Shown piece by piece: positions 1 through 6,479 of a DNA stretch of 7,928 bases. The notes under the pieces were generated by a model, which was not told the origin of the DNA, made no database searches, and saw only the letters and a list, made by a program, of their open reading frames with translations. The position numbers were made by a program, and so were the translations under genes. Location of the stretch: NCBI GenBank assembly GCA_003562555.1, contig PWUO01000143.1:1-7928 (forward strand), read 5' to 3'. Each line of letters starts with the position of its first letter. Position 1 is the first letter of the stretch. This DNA is from Dehalococcoidia bacterium. GTDB lineage: Bacteria > Chloroflexota > Dehalococcoidia > GIF9 > AB-539-J10.

Positions 1-236
1 AGCGTGGTTTGGGCAGCAGTTATAATCCTATACGATTATCATAGGCGATCATAGTGTTCCCGTCAACGAAACAAGTCAGTCTCAGTGGCTACGCTGCGCA
101 CAATGTGGACGGATGGCTTACGCATACGCGCAGCCACGGAGAGCAGCAAAGGGGTGCCTTCTATGACCCAAACCCCGCCTCCACACAGGTCGAGCCGCAC
201 GTATTCCCTATGCCCCGGGGCATGCGCGAGCGTATC
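1..236. other. Non-coding left flank, downstream of the MFS gene
   Basis: I find no credible gene here. All six frames are closed near the left edge: + strand stops fall at 23-25, 42-44 and 52-54, and - strand stops at 20-22, 28-30 and 36-38. The AT-richer first 54 bases contain TATAAT at 21-26, a direct repeat ATCATAG at 38-44 and 48-54 (10-base pitch), and a short inverted repeat CCTAT (27-31) / ATAGG (41-45). This could be a promoter or operator for something outside the window, but no -35 element is visible and no gene follows it on the + strand. Confidence 0.6.
210..223 (-). terminator. Possible weak terminator hairpin after the MFS gene
   Basis: A perfect 14-base palindrome (ATGCCCC followed by GGGGCAT) lies 13 bases past the stop codon of the - strand transporter gene. 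As RNA it would form a short GC-rich hairpin. No U-tract follows it on the - strand, so it is a poor intrinsic terminator. A second weak option further downstream is GGGGT/ACCCC (176-172 and 155-151), followed by TTT. Either could be chance. Confidence 0.25.
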
Positions 237-1490
237 CTAGGACAAAGAAGGCTTCTTCACCAGAAGGATGGCCGGAATACCTATGAGGAACATCAGCCCG
301 AACGTGATGAATGTCCAGTAGTATGTCCCTGTGGCATCGTACATCAATCCGGCGAAGAACGGTCCCGTTGCCGTTCCAGTGCTCTGTGCGAGGTTGAGCG
401 CCCCGAAGATAGCGCCGTAGAACGTCAATCCGAAGTTCCTGCTGGCAAGTATGGAAAGTGTCGGTAGCCACGCCCCCATGCCAAATCCCGCCAGCAGCGC
501 GTACGCCCAGATCAGGGCTATCGATGATTGGGAATTGACGCCGAGCAGGATCACAATCGAGCCCATCATCATCGCCTGACCCAGTGCCCACGCCTTGTTC
601 GGCTGCATCTTATCGCATAACCATCCAAACACGATCTTCCCCAGTGCACTGCCGATTCCGACAGCGCTCAGGGCTGAGGCCGCCGTCTGAATGGGGAAGC
701 CTATATCCTGCAGGAAGGGCACCGGCGCCTGCACCAGTCCCATGCTGGAGAAGCATCCAGCGAAGAAAGAGATCACAATGAGCCAGAACGTCCGTGAGCG
801 CGCCGCGTCGCGCAGCGACACGCCATGCACGGCCTCAGGCGGCACTCCGAAATTACCGGGAGGTATCGGCTCACCGTCGGGATACAGGCCCTTCTCGGCC
901 GGCCGCGTACGCACCACAAAGGCTCCAAGCGGGATGACCACCGCCCAGATGAGAATGGCCATCGCCATGTAGGCAGCCCGCCAGCCATGGTCTGCGATGA
1001 TAGTGCTTATGAGCGGGGCGAGTACACCACCGGCGCCCACGCCAGCCGCCATAAGCCCTATTGCCGTCCCACGGCGCTTCTTAAACCAGTGGGAGATCAC
1101 CGCACTGCAGGGCACCTGGCCAAACCCGGCCGCGCCAGCTCCCACAAGTACGTATCCCAGGTAGAAAAGATAGAGGTCGCTCATGCGACTTACCACGACG
1201 AAACCAAGCCCCATCACTATCGCTCCGGCAGGAATCACGGGTCGTGCGCCGTACCGGTCGACGAACCGTCCGACCAGAGGCGAAACCAGCCCCATTGTCA
1301 GGAAGAATATGGTGAAGCCGGCCATTATCTGTCCGCGGCCCCAGCCAAGTGCCTGCTGCAGCGGAGTCACGAAGAGGCTGAATGCGAACGAACCACAGCC
1401 GATTGCGAGAAACAGGAAGATAAACGTAACCAGCACCAGCCAGTTGCCGTAGAAGAAGCGCGGTTTGCGCACCGAGGCCACTTCACTCAT
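237..1490 (-). CDS. MFS transporter, OFA/monocarboxylate-transporter-like
   Basis: This encodes a 417-residue inner-membrane carrier of the major facilitator superfamily, with the length and hydrophobic pattern of a 12-TM protein. The first helix follows the basic-aromatic RFFYGNW at residues 11-17. The MFS motif A loop is at residues 74-83 (G-R-F-V-D-R-Y-G-A-R), and a degenerate second-half copy, GWLCDKM, is at 289-295. SHWFKKRRG at 133-141 followed by a Gly/Ala-rich helix is typical of the oxalate:formate antiporter / monocarboxylate group. A hydrophilic central loop spans about 194-235. The start at 1490 is chosen because AGGAGG (1501-1496) sits 5 bases upstream; the longer in-frame start at 1568 adds a non-membrane tail with no such site. 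The gene is divergent from a five-gene organic-acid catabolic operon, so I infer that it imports the operon's acid substrate. The substrate itself cannot be assigned from sequence. Confidence 0.93.
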   Translation of the reverse strand: MSEVASVRKPRFFYGNWLVLVTFIFLFLAIGCGSFAFSLFVTPLQQALGWGRGQIMAGFTIFFLTMGLVSPLVGRFVDRYGARPVIPAGAIVMGLGFVVVSRMSDLYLFYLGYVLVGAGAAGFGQVPCSAVISHWFKKRRGTAIGLMAAGVGAGGVLAPLISTIIADHGWRAAYMAMAILIWAVVIPLGAFVVRTRPAEKGLYPDGEPIPPGNFGVPPEAVHGVSLRDAARSRTFWLIVISFFAGCFSSMGLVQAPVPFLQDIGFPIQTAASALSAVGIGSALGKIVFGWLCDKMQPNKAWALGQAMMMGSIVILLGVNSQSSIALIWAYALLAGFGMGAWLPTLSILASRNFGLTFYGAIFGALNLAQSTGTATGPFFAGLMYDATGTYYWTFITFGLMFLIGIPAILLVKKPSLS

Positions 1491-1520
1491 TCGGTCCTCC
1501 TGAAGTACGATGGGTTTCGC

Positions 1521-1551
1521 ATTGTAACAGGAACGGGAACGTGTATGTCCC
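1521..1551 (-). promoter_or_regulatory. Candidate sigma70-type promoter for the MFS gene
   Basis: Read on the - strand, GGGACA (1551-1546; four of six consensus bases) is followed after 19 bases by TACAAT (1526-1521; five of six). Transcription would start near 1514 and give a leader of about 24 bases containing the AGGAGG site. The spacer is longer than the usual 17. Support comes from the same arrangement recurring at the other two transcription-unit starts in the window. Confidence 0.4.
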
Positions 1552-1555
1552 CGTT
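1532..1555. promoter_or_regulatory. Inverted repeat overlapping the MFS promoter, possible operator
   Basis: AACGGG (1532-1537) and CCCGTT (1550-1555) form a perfect 6-base inverted repeat with a 12-base spacer. It covers the -35 element and spacer of the candidate transporter promoter. The size and symmetry fit a dimeric regulator site such as a GntR-, IclR- or LacI-type protein would use, but no regulator gene is in the window. It is short enough to be chance. Confidence 0.3.
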
Positions 1556-1675
1556 GACAGCCTTGCATTTCACGCGCCAGTAAGGCAGCGTCCTCGCATA
1601 GGCCTCCTCAGCAACAGTCCTGGCCGGGCGAACCATGCGGCCCCGGTAACATTTTGGATGAGTGAATGCGCTATG

Positions 1676-1706
1676 TTGACACCGTTCGCTCGTAATAGGC
1701 TACAAT
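1676..1706 (+). promoter_or_regulatory. Candidate sigma70-type promoter of the hydro-lyase operon
   Basis: A perfect -35 box TTGACA (1676-1681) is followed after 19 bases by TACAAT (1701-1706), a five-of-six -10 box. Transcription would start near 1713, giving an untranslated leader of about 200 bases before the first gene at 1916. That leader carries the hairpins at 1787-1802, 1818-1832 and 1836-1878. The element is in the right place and orientation for the whole operon. Confidence 0.55.
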
Positions 1707-1786
1707 AGCGCACCCGCACGATCTTCCATTGAACCACCCGGATGCGCGATCTTGACTGAGTTTCAAACGGTTCCACGGGATCACAT

Positions 1787-1832
1787 GCAGCCACCAGGCT
1801 GCCCCCACCGCGCAGATCTGTTACGCGAACAG
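1787..1832 (+). other. Two small hairpins in the operon leader
   Basis: GCAGCC (1787-1792) pairs perfectly with GGCTGC (1797-1802) across a 4-base loop. CTGTT (1818-1822) pairs with AACAG (1828-1832) across a 5-base loop. Neither is followed by a T-tract, so they are not intrinsic terminators. They sit directly before the larger stem-loop and may be part of one structured leader. Confidence 0.4.
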
Positions 1833-1835
1833 TTC

Positions 1836-1878
1836 TTCACACTCGTTTTCAGCGACGGCCGTCCGGAAACAGTGTGAA
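1836..1878 (+). promoter_or_regulatory. Long stem-loop in the 5' leader of the operon
   Basis: TTCACACT (1836-1843) pairs perfectly with AGTGTGAA (1871-1878). Inside it, with one bulged C at 1844, GTTTTC (1845-1850) pairs with GGAAAC (1865-1870) including one G-U pair. At the tip is the palindrome GACGGCCGTC (1854-1863), giving three more pairs and a GGCC loop. This makes about 17 pairs in 43 bases, ending 22 bases before the GGAGG site (1901-1905) of the first gene. No T-tract follows. GTCCG (1861-1865) could instead pair with CGGAC (1895-1899) beside the ribosome binding site, so a switch is conceivable. It could also be a DNA operator with 8-base arms. Confidence 0.55.
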
Positions 1879-1915
1879 CGCTCATATAGATAGACGGACT
1901 GGAGGTACGAGAGGC

Positions 1916-2203
1916 ATGAAACCCAAGGCGATACTCATAGATACCAAGGACAACGTGGCAACCGCGTTCCAGGACCTGAAGGCTGGCGACAATGTGACCG
2001 TCTCGCTGGAAGGAACCGAGGTCAGTACCATGCTGGCCCAGGACATTCCGTTCGGCCACAAGTTCGCGCTGGCCGACATCGCCCTGCACGAGCCCGTCGT
2101 GAAGTACGGCGAGGCCATCGGACTGGCCATCGAGCCCATCAAGGCCGGCCAGCACGTTCACGTGCACAACATGGAAAGCCAGAAAGGAAGGGGGGACAAA
2201 TAA
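1916..2203 (+). CDS. UxaA-family hydro-lyase small subunit (SAF domain)
   Basis: This is a 95-residue cytosolic protein consisting of one SAF domain, the N-terminal part of altronate/galactarate dehydratases and the small subunit of split enzymes such as sulfolactate sulfo-lyase (SuyA). Visible family features are DNVATAF at 12-18, LKAGD at 21-25, IPFGHKFAL at 44-52, KYGEAIG at 63-69 and the histidine-rich GQHVHVHN at 78-85. A short charged tail follows. The start at 1916 is preceded by GGAGG (1901-1905) and GAGAGG (1909-1914); an upstream in-frame GTG at 1874 falls within the leader stem-loop and adds only an unrelated 14-residue stretch. The stop is 2 bases before the next gene, the large subunit, so the two are surely co-translated partners. 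SuyA versus altronate dehydratase small chain cannot be decided here, so no gene symbol is given. Confidence 0.9.
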   Translation: MKPKAILIDTKDNVATAFQDLKAGDNVTVSLEGTEVSTMLAQDIPFGHKFALADIALHEPVVKYGEAIGLAIEPIKAGQHVHVHNMESQKGRGDK

Positions 2204-2205
2204 CG

Positions 2206-3360
2206 ATGGAATTCATGGGATACCGCAGGAAGACAGGCAAGGTCGGCATTCGCAATCATGTGCTCGTATTTCCAACGGTGGTGTGCTCCTCCGAGGAAGC
2301 ACGCATGATAAGTGAGAAAGTTCCGGGTACCGTGTACGCAATACACGGCGCAGGTTGTGGGCACGTTGGTGAAGATAAGGAACAGGTAATTCGGACGATG
2401 GTTGGCATCTGTGGCCACGGCAACGTCGCCAGCGTGCTGCTGGTGGAGAATGGCTGCGAGGTCATTACCCCCGAGGTGCTGATGCCCTATCTCGACGAGA
2501 TGGGCCAGCCGTACGCAGTGGTCAGCGTTCAGGAGGATGGCGGCACCCCCGGATGCGTCGAGAAAGGTATCGGCATCGCCCAGAAGATGGTCGACGAGGC
2601 CAACAAGCTCCAGAAGGAACCTATCCCCCTATCCGAGCTCATACTTGGCTGCGAGTGCGGCGGCTCAGACGCATTCTCCGGACTGACTGCGAACCCTGCG
2701 CTTGGCATCGCCGCGGACAAGCTGATCGAGGAGGGTGGCACGGCCATCTTTTCCGAGACCACCGAGATGCTCGGCTGTGAGAACGTGCTGGCGCGCCGCG
2801 CGCTGGACGAACAGGTGGCGAAGGACATCTACGATGCTATCGCCAACGCCGAGAAGACCGCCATGTCCGGCGGCGTGGACATTCGGGGCACTCAGCCATC
2901 TCCGGGCAACATCGAGGGTGGCCTGAGCAGCATCGAGGAGAAGTCGCTCGGCTGCATCCGCAAGGGTGGCAACACGACCATCACACAGGTGGTGAAATAC
3001 GCAGAGCATCCCACCAGAAAGGGGTGCGTCATCATGGACGCAACTGCGGCCGACGTGATGAACAACACCGGACTGCTGGCAGGCGGTTGCCACCTTATCG
3101 TTTTCACCACGGGTCGCGGCACACCCGTCGGCGCCAACATCGCGCCGGTCATCAAGGTGTCCACCAACAGTGTGCTCTACAACAAGATGAAGCCGAATAT
3201 CGATGTGAACGCAGGCGTTATCGTCGACGGCGAGGGCACACTGGAGTCCGTGGGTCAGGAGATCTTCGACAAGATCGTCGCGGTCGCCAATGGCGAACTG
3301 TCCAAGGCCGAGGCTCTCGGCCACAGGGAGTTCGACATCCACTTCCGTATGATCATCTAG
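2206..3360 (+). CDS. UxaA-family hydro-lyase large subunit (altronate/galactarate dehydratase-like)
   Basis: This 384-residue catalytic subunit belongs to the UxaA/GarD family, which uses an iron centre to dehydrate sugar acids (altronate, galactarate) to 2-keto-3-deoxy acids; SuyB relatives instead release sulfite from sulfolactate. Hallmarks seen are GYRRKTGKVGIRN (5-17), AGCGHVGED (49-57), ENGCE (81-85), CECGGSDAFSG (149-159), NPALG (163-167), SETTEMLG (183-190), PSPGNIEGGLSSIEEKSLG (231-249) and FTTGRGTPVG (300-309). C51, C84 and C151 align with cysteines of the paralogue at 5221 and are the likely metal-cluster ligands (inference). Length is normal for a split large chain. The site GGAAGGGGGG (2186-2195) supports the start. 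Its partner is the SAF protein ending 2 bases upstream. The C-terminus (ALGHREF, then DIHFRMII) resembles SuyB more than the usual altronate dehydratase ending, so the substrate is left open. Confidence 0.9.
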   Translation: MEFMGYRRKTGKVGIRNHVLVFPTVVCSSEEARMISEKVPGTVYAIHGAGCGHVGEDKEQVIRTMVGICGHGNVASVLLVENGCEVITPEVLMPYLDEMGQPYAVVSVQEDGGTPGCVEKGIGIAQKMVDEANKLQKEPIPLSELILGCECGGSDAFSGLTANPALGIAADKLIEEGGTAIFSETTEMLGCENVLARRALDEQVAKDIYDAIANAEKTAMSGGVDIRGTQPSPGNIEGGLSSIEEKSLGCIRKGGNTTITQVVKYAEHPTRKGCVIMDATAADVMNNTGLLAGGCHLIVFTTGRGTPVGANIAPVIKVSTNSVLYNKMKPNIDVNAGVIVDGEGTLESVGQEIFDKIVAVANGELSKAEALGHREFDIHFRMII

Positions 3361-3417
3361 CAGCGAGATCGACACTGGCTACGCATGACAACCGAACGGG
3401 AAAGGGAGGCGACGAGA

Positions 3418-5184
3418 ATGGAGAAGAGGAGCGAGTTTCTGCAGAAATGCTCCCCGCAGGTGCCGTCACTGTACGCACCGGGCGGATTCATGAGATCAGA
3501 TCTGGCCAAAGCACACATCCTGTTGCACTCCACGGCCGGTGAAGCGCACCCGGGCAGCTACCATTTGGACAAGCTCATCCAGGAAGCGCGAATGGGCGTG
3601 GCCCTGGCGGGCGGCACGGGATTCAAGTACACCACCTCCGACGTCTGCGACGGCATCGCGCAGGGGCATGACGGGATGAACTACCCACTCGCCTCGCGCG
3701 AGTTCATCGCCAGCATGATTGAAATCTATGCGAACACGCACATGATGGATGGCGCAATCCTGATGTCGAGCTGCGATAAGGGACTGCCCGGCTGCCTCGT
3801 GGCGTCGGCCCGGCTGAGCAAGCTCATGCCCGTGGTAGTTGTCCCCGGCGGCTCGAACGAGCCCGGTCCGTGCTACATGATGGAAGGTGACGTGGGCAAG
3901 GGACACGGTCAGGTGCAGGCCAAGATGATGACGAGCGAGGAGTTCGCCTTCGTCCAGGACCACACGCTGCCGTGCGATGGCGCGTGCCAGTTCATGGGCA
4001 CCGCATCCACGATGCAGGTCATGAGTGAGGCCCTTGGCATGGCGCCACCGACCGCCGCATTGGCCCCCGCAACCCAGCGCTACGTGATGAACAACGCTCG
4101 GAACGCGGGCCACATGGTCATGAACCTGCTCAACCGCGGCATCAAGGCGGAGGACATCCTCACGGAGGGCGCGTTCCGCAACGCAGTGGTCATCCACCAA
4201 GCGACGGGCGGTTCCACGAACGGCCTGCTGCATCTTCCCGCCATCGCCCACGCTGCGGGTGTGGCGTTCGATGTCACTATGTTCGACACGCTCGGCCAGC
4301 AGACGCCGTACCTCACCAACCTCCACACGGCGGGAGAATACGCATCGCGCCAGTTCTGGTTCGCGGGTGGCGTCCAGCGCATCATCATGCTGCTGGCGGA
4401 TTCCGGACTGCTCGACATGGACGCACTGACTGTCACCGGTCTCACCGTCAGGGAGAACCTCGAGAACGTGAAGAAGACCGACTTCTTCCGCATGGGAGAG
4501 GGCTACCTCGGCAACTACTCGACAGTCGACGGCTCGCGCCGACTGCAGGTCACAGACGTCGTTCGTACCCCGGACGATCCGAAGAGCCACAAGGGCTCGG
4601 TTGCCATACTTAAGGGCAGCCTCGCACCGGAGGGTTCAGTGTTCAAGTACAGCGCCTGTGATCCCGCGATGTACGAGCACACAGGCAGGGCGGTCGTGTT
4701 CGATTCCGAGGAGGAATGCTTCGCGGCCGTTACAGGCTTGAAGCTTGAACCGGGTGACGTGGCAATCGTGCGCAACGAGGGCCCAAGAAGCTGCGGTATG
4801 CCGGAGCTGTTCCTGACCTCCGCGGCCATAGTGGGCATCGAGAAGTACCGCAAGTCGATCGCGCTCGTGACCGACGGTAGGTTCTCGGGCGCCACTGCAG
4901 GCCCAGTCATCGGACACGTGTCGCCCGAGGCCGCCGGCGGCGGACCTATCGGCCTGGTTGAGAGCAACGACATCATTGAGATAAGCCTCTCGCGCCGCGC
5001 GCTCAACATCGTGGGCATCAACGGCGAGGCCAAGTCTCCCGAGGAGATCGACAAGGTGCTCGCCGAGCGACAGGCATGTAAGCCAGCCTGGCAGCCACGC
5101 TACACCAGCGGCGTCCTGGGCGCCTACACACAGCTCGCGACATCGGCGACCAAGGGTGCCTACATGGGCTGGGCAGGAGAATAG
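3418..5184 (+). CDS. IlvD/Edd-family dehydratase, probable sugar-acid dehydratase
   Basis: This is a 588-residue cytosolic iron-sulfur hydro-lyase of the dihydroxy-acid / 6-phosphogluconate / aldonate dehydratase family, of normal length. Seen in order: AGGT (64-67), VCDGIAQGHDGM (76-87), SREFIA (93-98), SSCDKGLPGCLVASARL (117-133), LPCDGACQFMGTASTM (184-199), GGSTN (264-268), VTDGRFSG (484-491) and IGHVSPEA (498-505). C119 and C190 match family cluster ligands. At the position of the PCN cysteine of [2Fe-2S] enzymes there is glycine (HPG, 44-46), while C77 in VCDG resembles the MCDG cysteine of Edd. An Edd- or E. coli IlvD-like [4Fe-4S] centre is therefore more likely (inference). GTASTM favours sugar acids over branched-chain amino acid synthesis, as does the operon, which has no ilv genes. 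GGGAGG at 3404-3409 supports the 3418 start over an ATG at 3385. The gap to the previous gene is 57 bases. Confidence 0.92.
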   Translation: MEKRSEFLQKCSPQVPSLYAPGGFMRSDLAKAHILLHSTAGEAHPGSYHLDKLIQEARMGVALAGGTGFKYTTSDVCDGIAQGHDGMNYPLASREFIASMIEIYANTHMMDGAILMSSCDKGLPGCLVASARLSKLMPVVVVPGGSNEPGPCYMMEGDVGKGHGQVQAKMMTSEEFAFVQDHTLPCDGACQFMGTASTMQVMSEALGMAPPTAALAPATQRYVMNNARNAGHMVMNLLNRGIKAEDILTEGAFRNAVVIHQATGGSTNGLLHLPAIAHAAGVAFDVTMFDTLGQQTPYLTNLHTAGEYASRQFWFAGGVQRIIMLLADSGLLDMDALTVTGLTVRENLENVKKTDFFRMGEGYLGNYSTVDGSRRLQVTDVVRTPDDPKSHKGSVAILKGSLAPEGSVFKYSACDPAMYEHTGRAVVFDSEEECFAAVTGLKLEPGDVAIVRNEGPRSCGMPELFLTSAAIVGIEKYRKSIALVTDGRFSGATAGPVIGHVSPEAAGGGPIGLVESNDIIEISLSRRALNIVGINGEAKSPEEIDKVLAERQACKPAWQPRYTSGVLGAYTQLATSATKGAYMGWAGE

Positions 5185-5220
5185 CGAGAGAGCAGACGAC
5201 TCGAACGACGGAGGTGCCGC

Positions 5221-6417
5221 ATGGAATTCCTGGGATACCGGCGACCCGATGGCACAGTGGGCGTTCGCAACCTGGTTGCGCTCATCCCCGCCGGACGATG
5301 CGCCAACGAGATGGCCTGCCGCATCGCAGATGACGCCGGCTCAGGTATTCACCCGCTGCTGCATAACCAGCCGTGCGTCCACGTCGGCCCGGACAATGAG
5401 GCTGCGCGCCAGGTGCTCACCGGCCTGGGGCAGAACCCGAACGTGGCTGCAGCAATCGTGCTCGGCATCGGCTGCGACTCGATATCGGCAGTGGACCTCG
5501 CGGCGGACATCTCCACCAGCGGCAAACCGGTTGAGGTGCTGACCATCGAACGAGAGGGTGACTATGACACGGTGATCTCAAAGGGAACGAGGTTCGCCCG
5601 GCAGATGAAATCGGATGCGGCCCTCCTGCAGCGTGAGCCATTCGGGCTCGACATGCTCAAGCTCGCAGTCAAGTGTGGGGGATCCGACACCACGTCGGCC
5701 CTCGGCTGCAACCCGGTGGCCGGTTGGGCCGTGGACCGGATAGTCGATGCCGGCGGCGCAGCCGTGTTCTCGGAAACGGCGGAACTGATCGGTGCAGAGC
5801 ATATCGTGGCCCGGAGGGCGGCAACGCCTGAGGTCGCACAGAAAGTCCTGGACGCAGTCGCCCGCATGGACAAGCGTATCTCGGACGCGGGTGTGGATAT
5901 CCTCGGCTCGGAGCCGACCCCGGGCAACATCAAGGGAGGACTGACGTCCATCGAGGAGAAGTCGCTGGGCGCCATCGCCAAGAGTGGCAGCAGGCCGCTC
6001 CAGGATGTACTGATGTGGGGCGAAAGACTGCCCGGCAGTGGACTGTACTTCATGGACGGCTCCGCAAACACACCCCAGATGGCGCTGGGGCTCGCCGCAT
6101 CAGGAACGCAGGTAATGACCTTCGGCTACGGCGGCGGGTTGCCGTCACGTTTCCGCGGCATGCCTGCGTCTTCACTCGGCAACCTGCCGATACTGCCGGT
6201 CATCAAGATAGTGAGCAGCCCACACGTCAAGAGTGAGATCGATTACTTCGACGTGTACGCGGGCACTATCATTGACGGCGAAGAGTCTGTCGAGGAAGTC
6301 GGCAAGCGTCTACTGGATGAGATCCTGGCAGTGGCCTCGGGAAAGCCATCGAAGGTCGAGCTCGCACCGAGATACCGCGAGGTACTCGAGATGTGGCGCA
6401 CGGGGCCGGTGTTCTAG
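5221..6417 (+). CDS. Second UxaA-family hydro-lyase large subunit (divergent paralogue)
   Basis: This 398-residue protein is a clear paralogue of the large subunit at 2206. It shares MEFxGYRR and GxVGxRN at the N-terminus, KCGGSDTTSALGCNP (151-165), FSETAELIGAEH (183-194), the RAATPEV stretch (199-205), PTPGNIKGGLTSIEEKSLG (232-250) and IIDGEESVEEVG (350-361). C52, C85 and C152 correspond to the three shared cysteines. The SDTT, GAEH and RAATPEV motifs and GLYFMD (274-279) are like sulfolactate sulfo-lyase large chains as I remember them. However, those lack the first two cysteines, so orthology is doubtful. Where the sister has FTTGRG, this one has FGYGGG (301-306) and an extra segment to about 322; the C-terminus is also unlike the usual one. 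No SAF small subunit is encoded beside it, so it may share the one at 1916. GGAGG (5210-5214) lies 6 bases before the start, 36 bases after the IlvD/Edd gene. Confidence 0.88.
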   Translation: MEFLGYRRPDGTVGVRNLVALIPAGRCANEMACRIADDAGSGIHPLLHNQPCVHVGPDNEAARQVLTGLGQNPNVAAAIVLGIGCDSISAVDLAADISTSGKPVEVLTIEREGDYDTVISKGTRFARQMKSDAALLQREPFGLDMLKLAVKCGGSDTTSALGCNPVAGWAVDRIVDAGGAAVFSETAELIGAEHIVARRAATPEVAQKVLDAVARMDKRISDAGVDILGSEPTPGNIKGGLTSIEEKSLGAIAKSGSRPLQDVLMWGERLPGSGLYFMDGSANTPQMALGLAASGTQVMTFGYGGGLPSRFRGMPASSLGNLPILPVIKIVSSPHVKSEIDYFDVYAGTIIDGEESVEEVGKRLLDEILAVASGKPSKVELAPRYREVLEMWRTGPVF

Positions 6418-6479
6418 CTGTATCGCGGCCTCGCCACACGACAAGGGGAACGTACCAAAGGAGAAGGAGGAACTGACAG

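Larger units (their letters stand above)
1491..1915. other. Divergent intergenic regulatory region (425 bases)
   Basis: No credible coding gene is seen; antisense frames here lack ribosome binding sites and family features. The region holds a promoter candidate for each direction, an inverted repeat over the transporter promoter, and three hairpins in the operon leader (listed separately). A 7-base direct repeat CGATCTT at 1719-1725 and 1747-1753 (28-base pitch) lies just after the predicted operon transcription start and could be a regulator site. A CCGGG/CCCGG pair (1624-1628, 1642-1646) is also present. No known riboswitch class was recognised. Confidence 0.7.

Noticed and set aside
54..467. 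Open frame on the + strand at the left edge
   Set aside because: Most of it overlaps the C-terminus of the MFS gene on the other strand; its composition is not protein-like and there is no ribosome binding site.
1491..1568. Longer N-terminus for the MFS protein starting at 1568
   Set aside because: The added 26 residues are hydrophilic and atypical, while the start at 1490 has AGGAGG at the right distance.
825..1583. Long open frame on the + strand opposite the MFS gene
   Set aside because: It is fully antisense to a clear 12-TM carrier, its product is rich in His/Arg/Pro with no family features, and I see no ribosome binding site.
2665..3375. 236-codon open frame on the - strand within the first UxaA large chain
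   Set aside because: It mirrors a conserved coding frame and has no start signal or protein features.
3385..3417. Earlier ATG for the IlvD/Edd protein
   Set aside because: It has no good ribosome binding site, whereas GGGAGG stands 8 bases before the ATG at 3418.
3496..4590. 364-codon open frame on the - strand inside the IlvD/Edd gene
   Set aside because: It is an antisense shadow of a strongly conserved enzyme in GC-rich DNA; the product has no recognisable motif.
3418..5184. Assignment as a biosynthetic dihydroxy-acid dehydratase (ilvD)
   Set aside because: The family is shared, but the neighbours are sugar-acid-type enzymes rather than ilvB/ilvC/ilvE, and the GTASTM motif favours the sugar-acid group.
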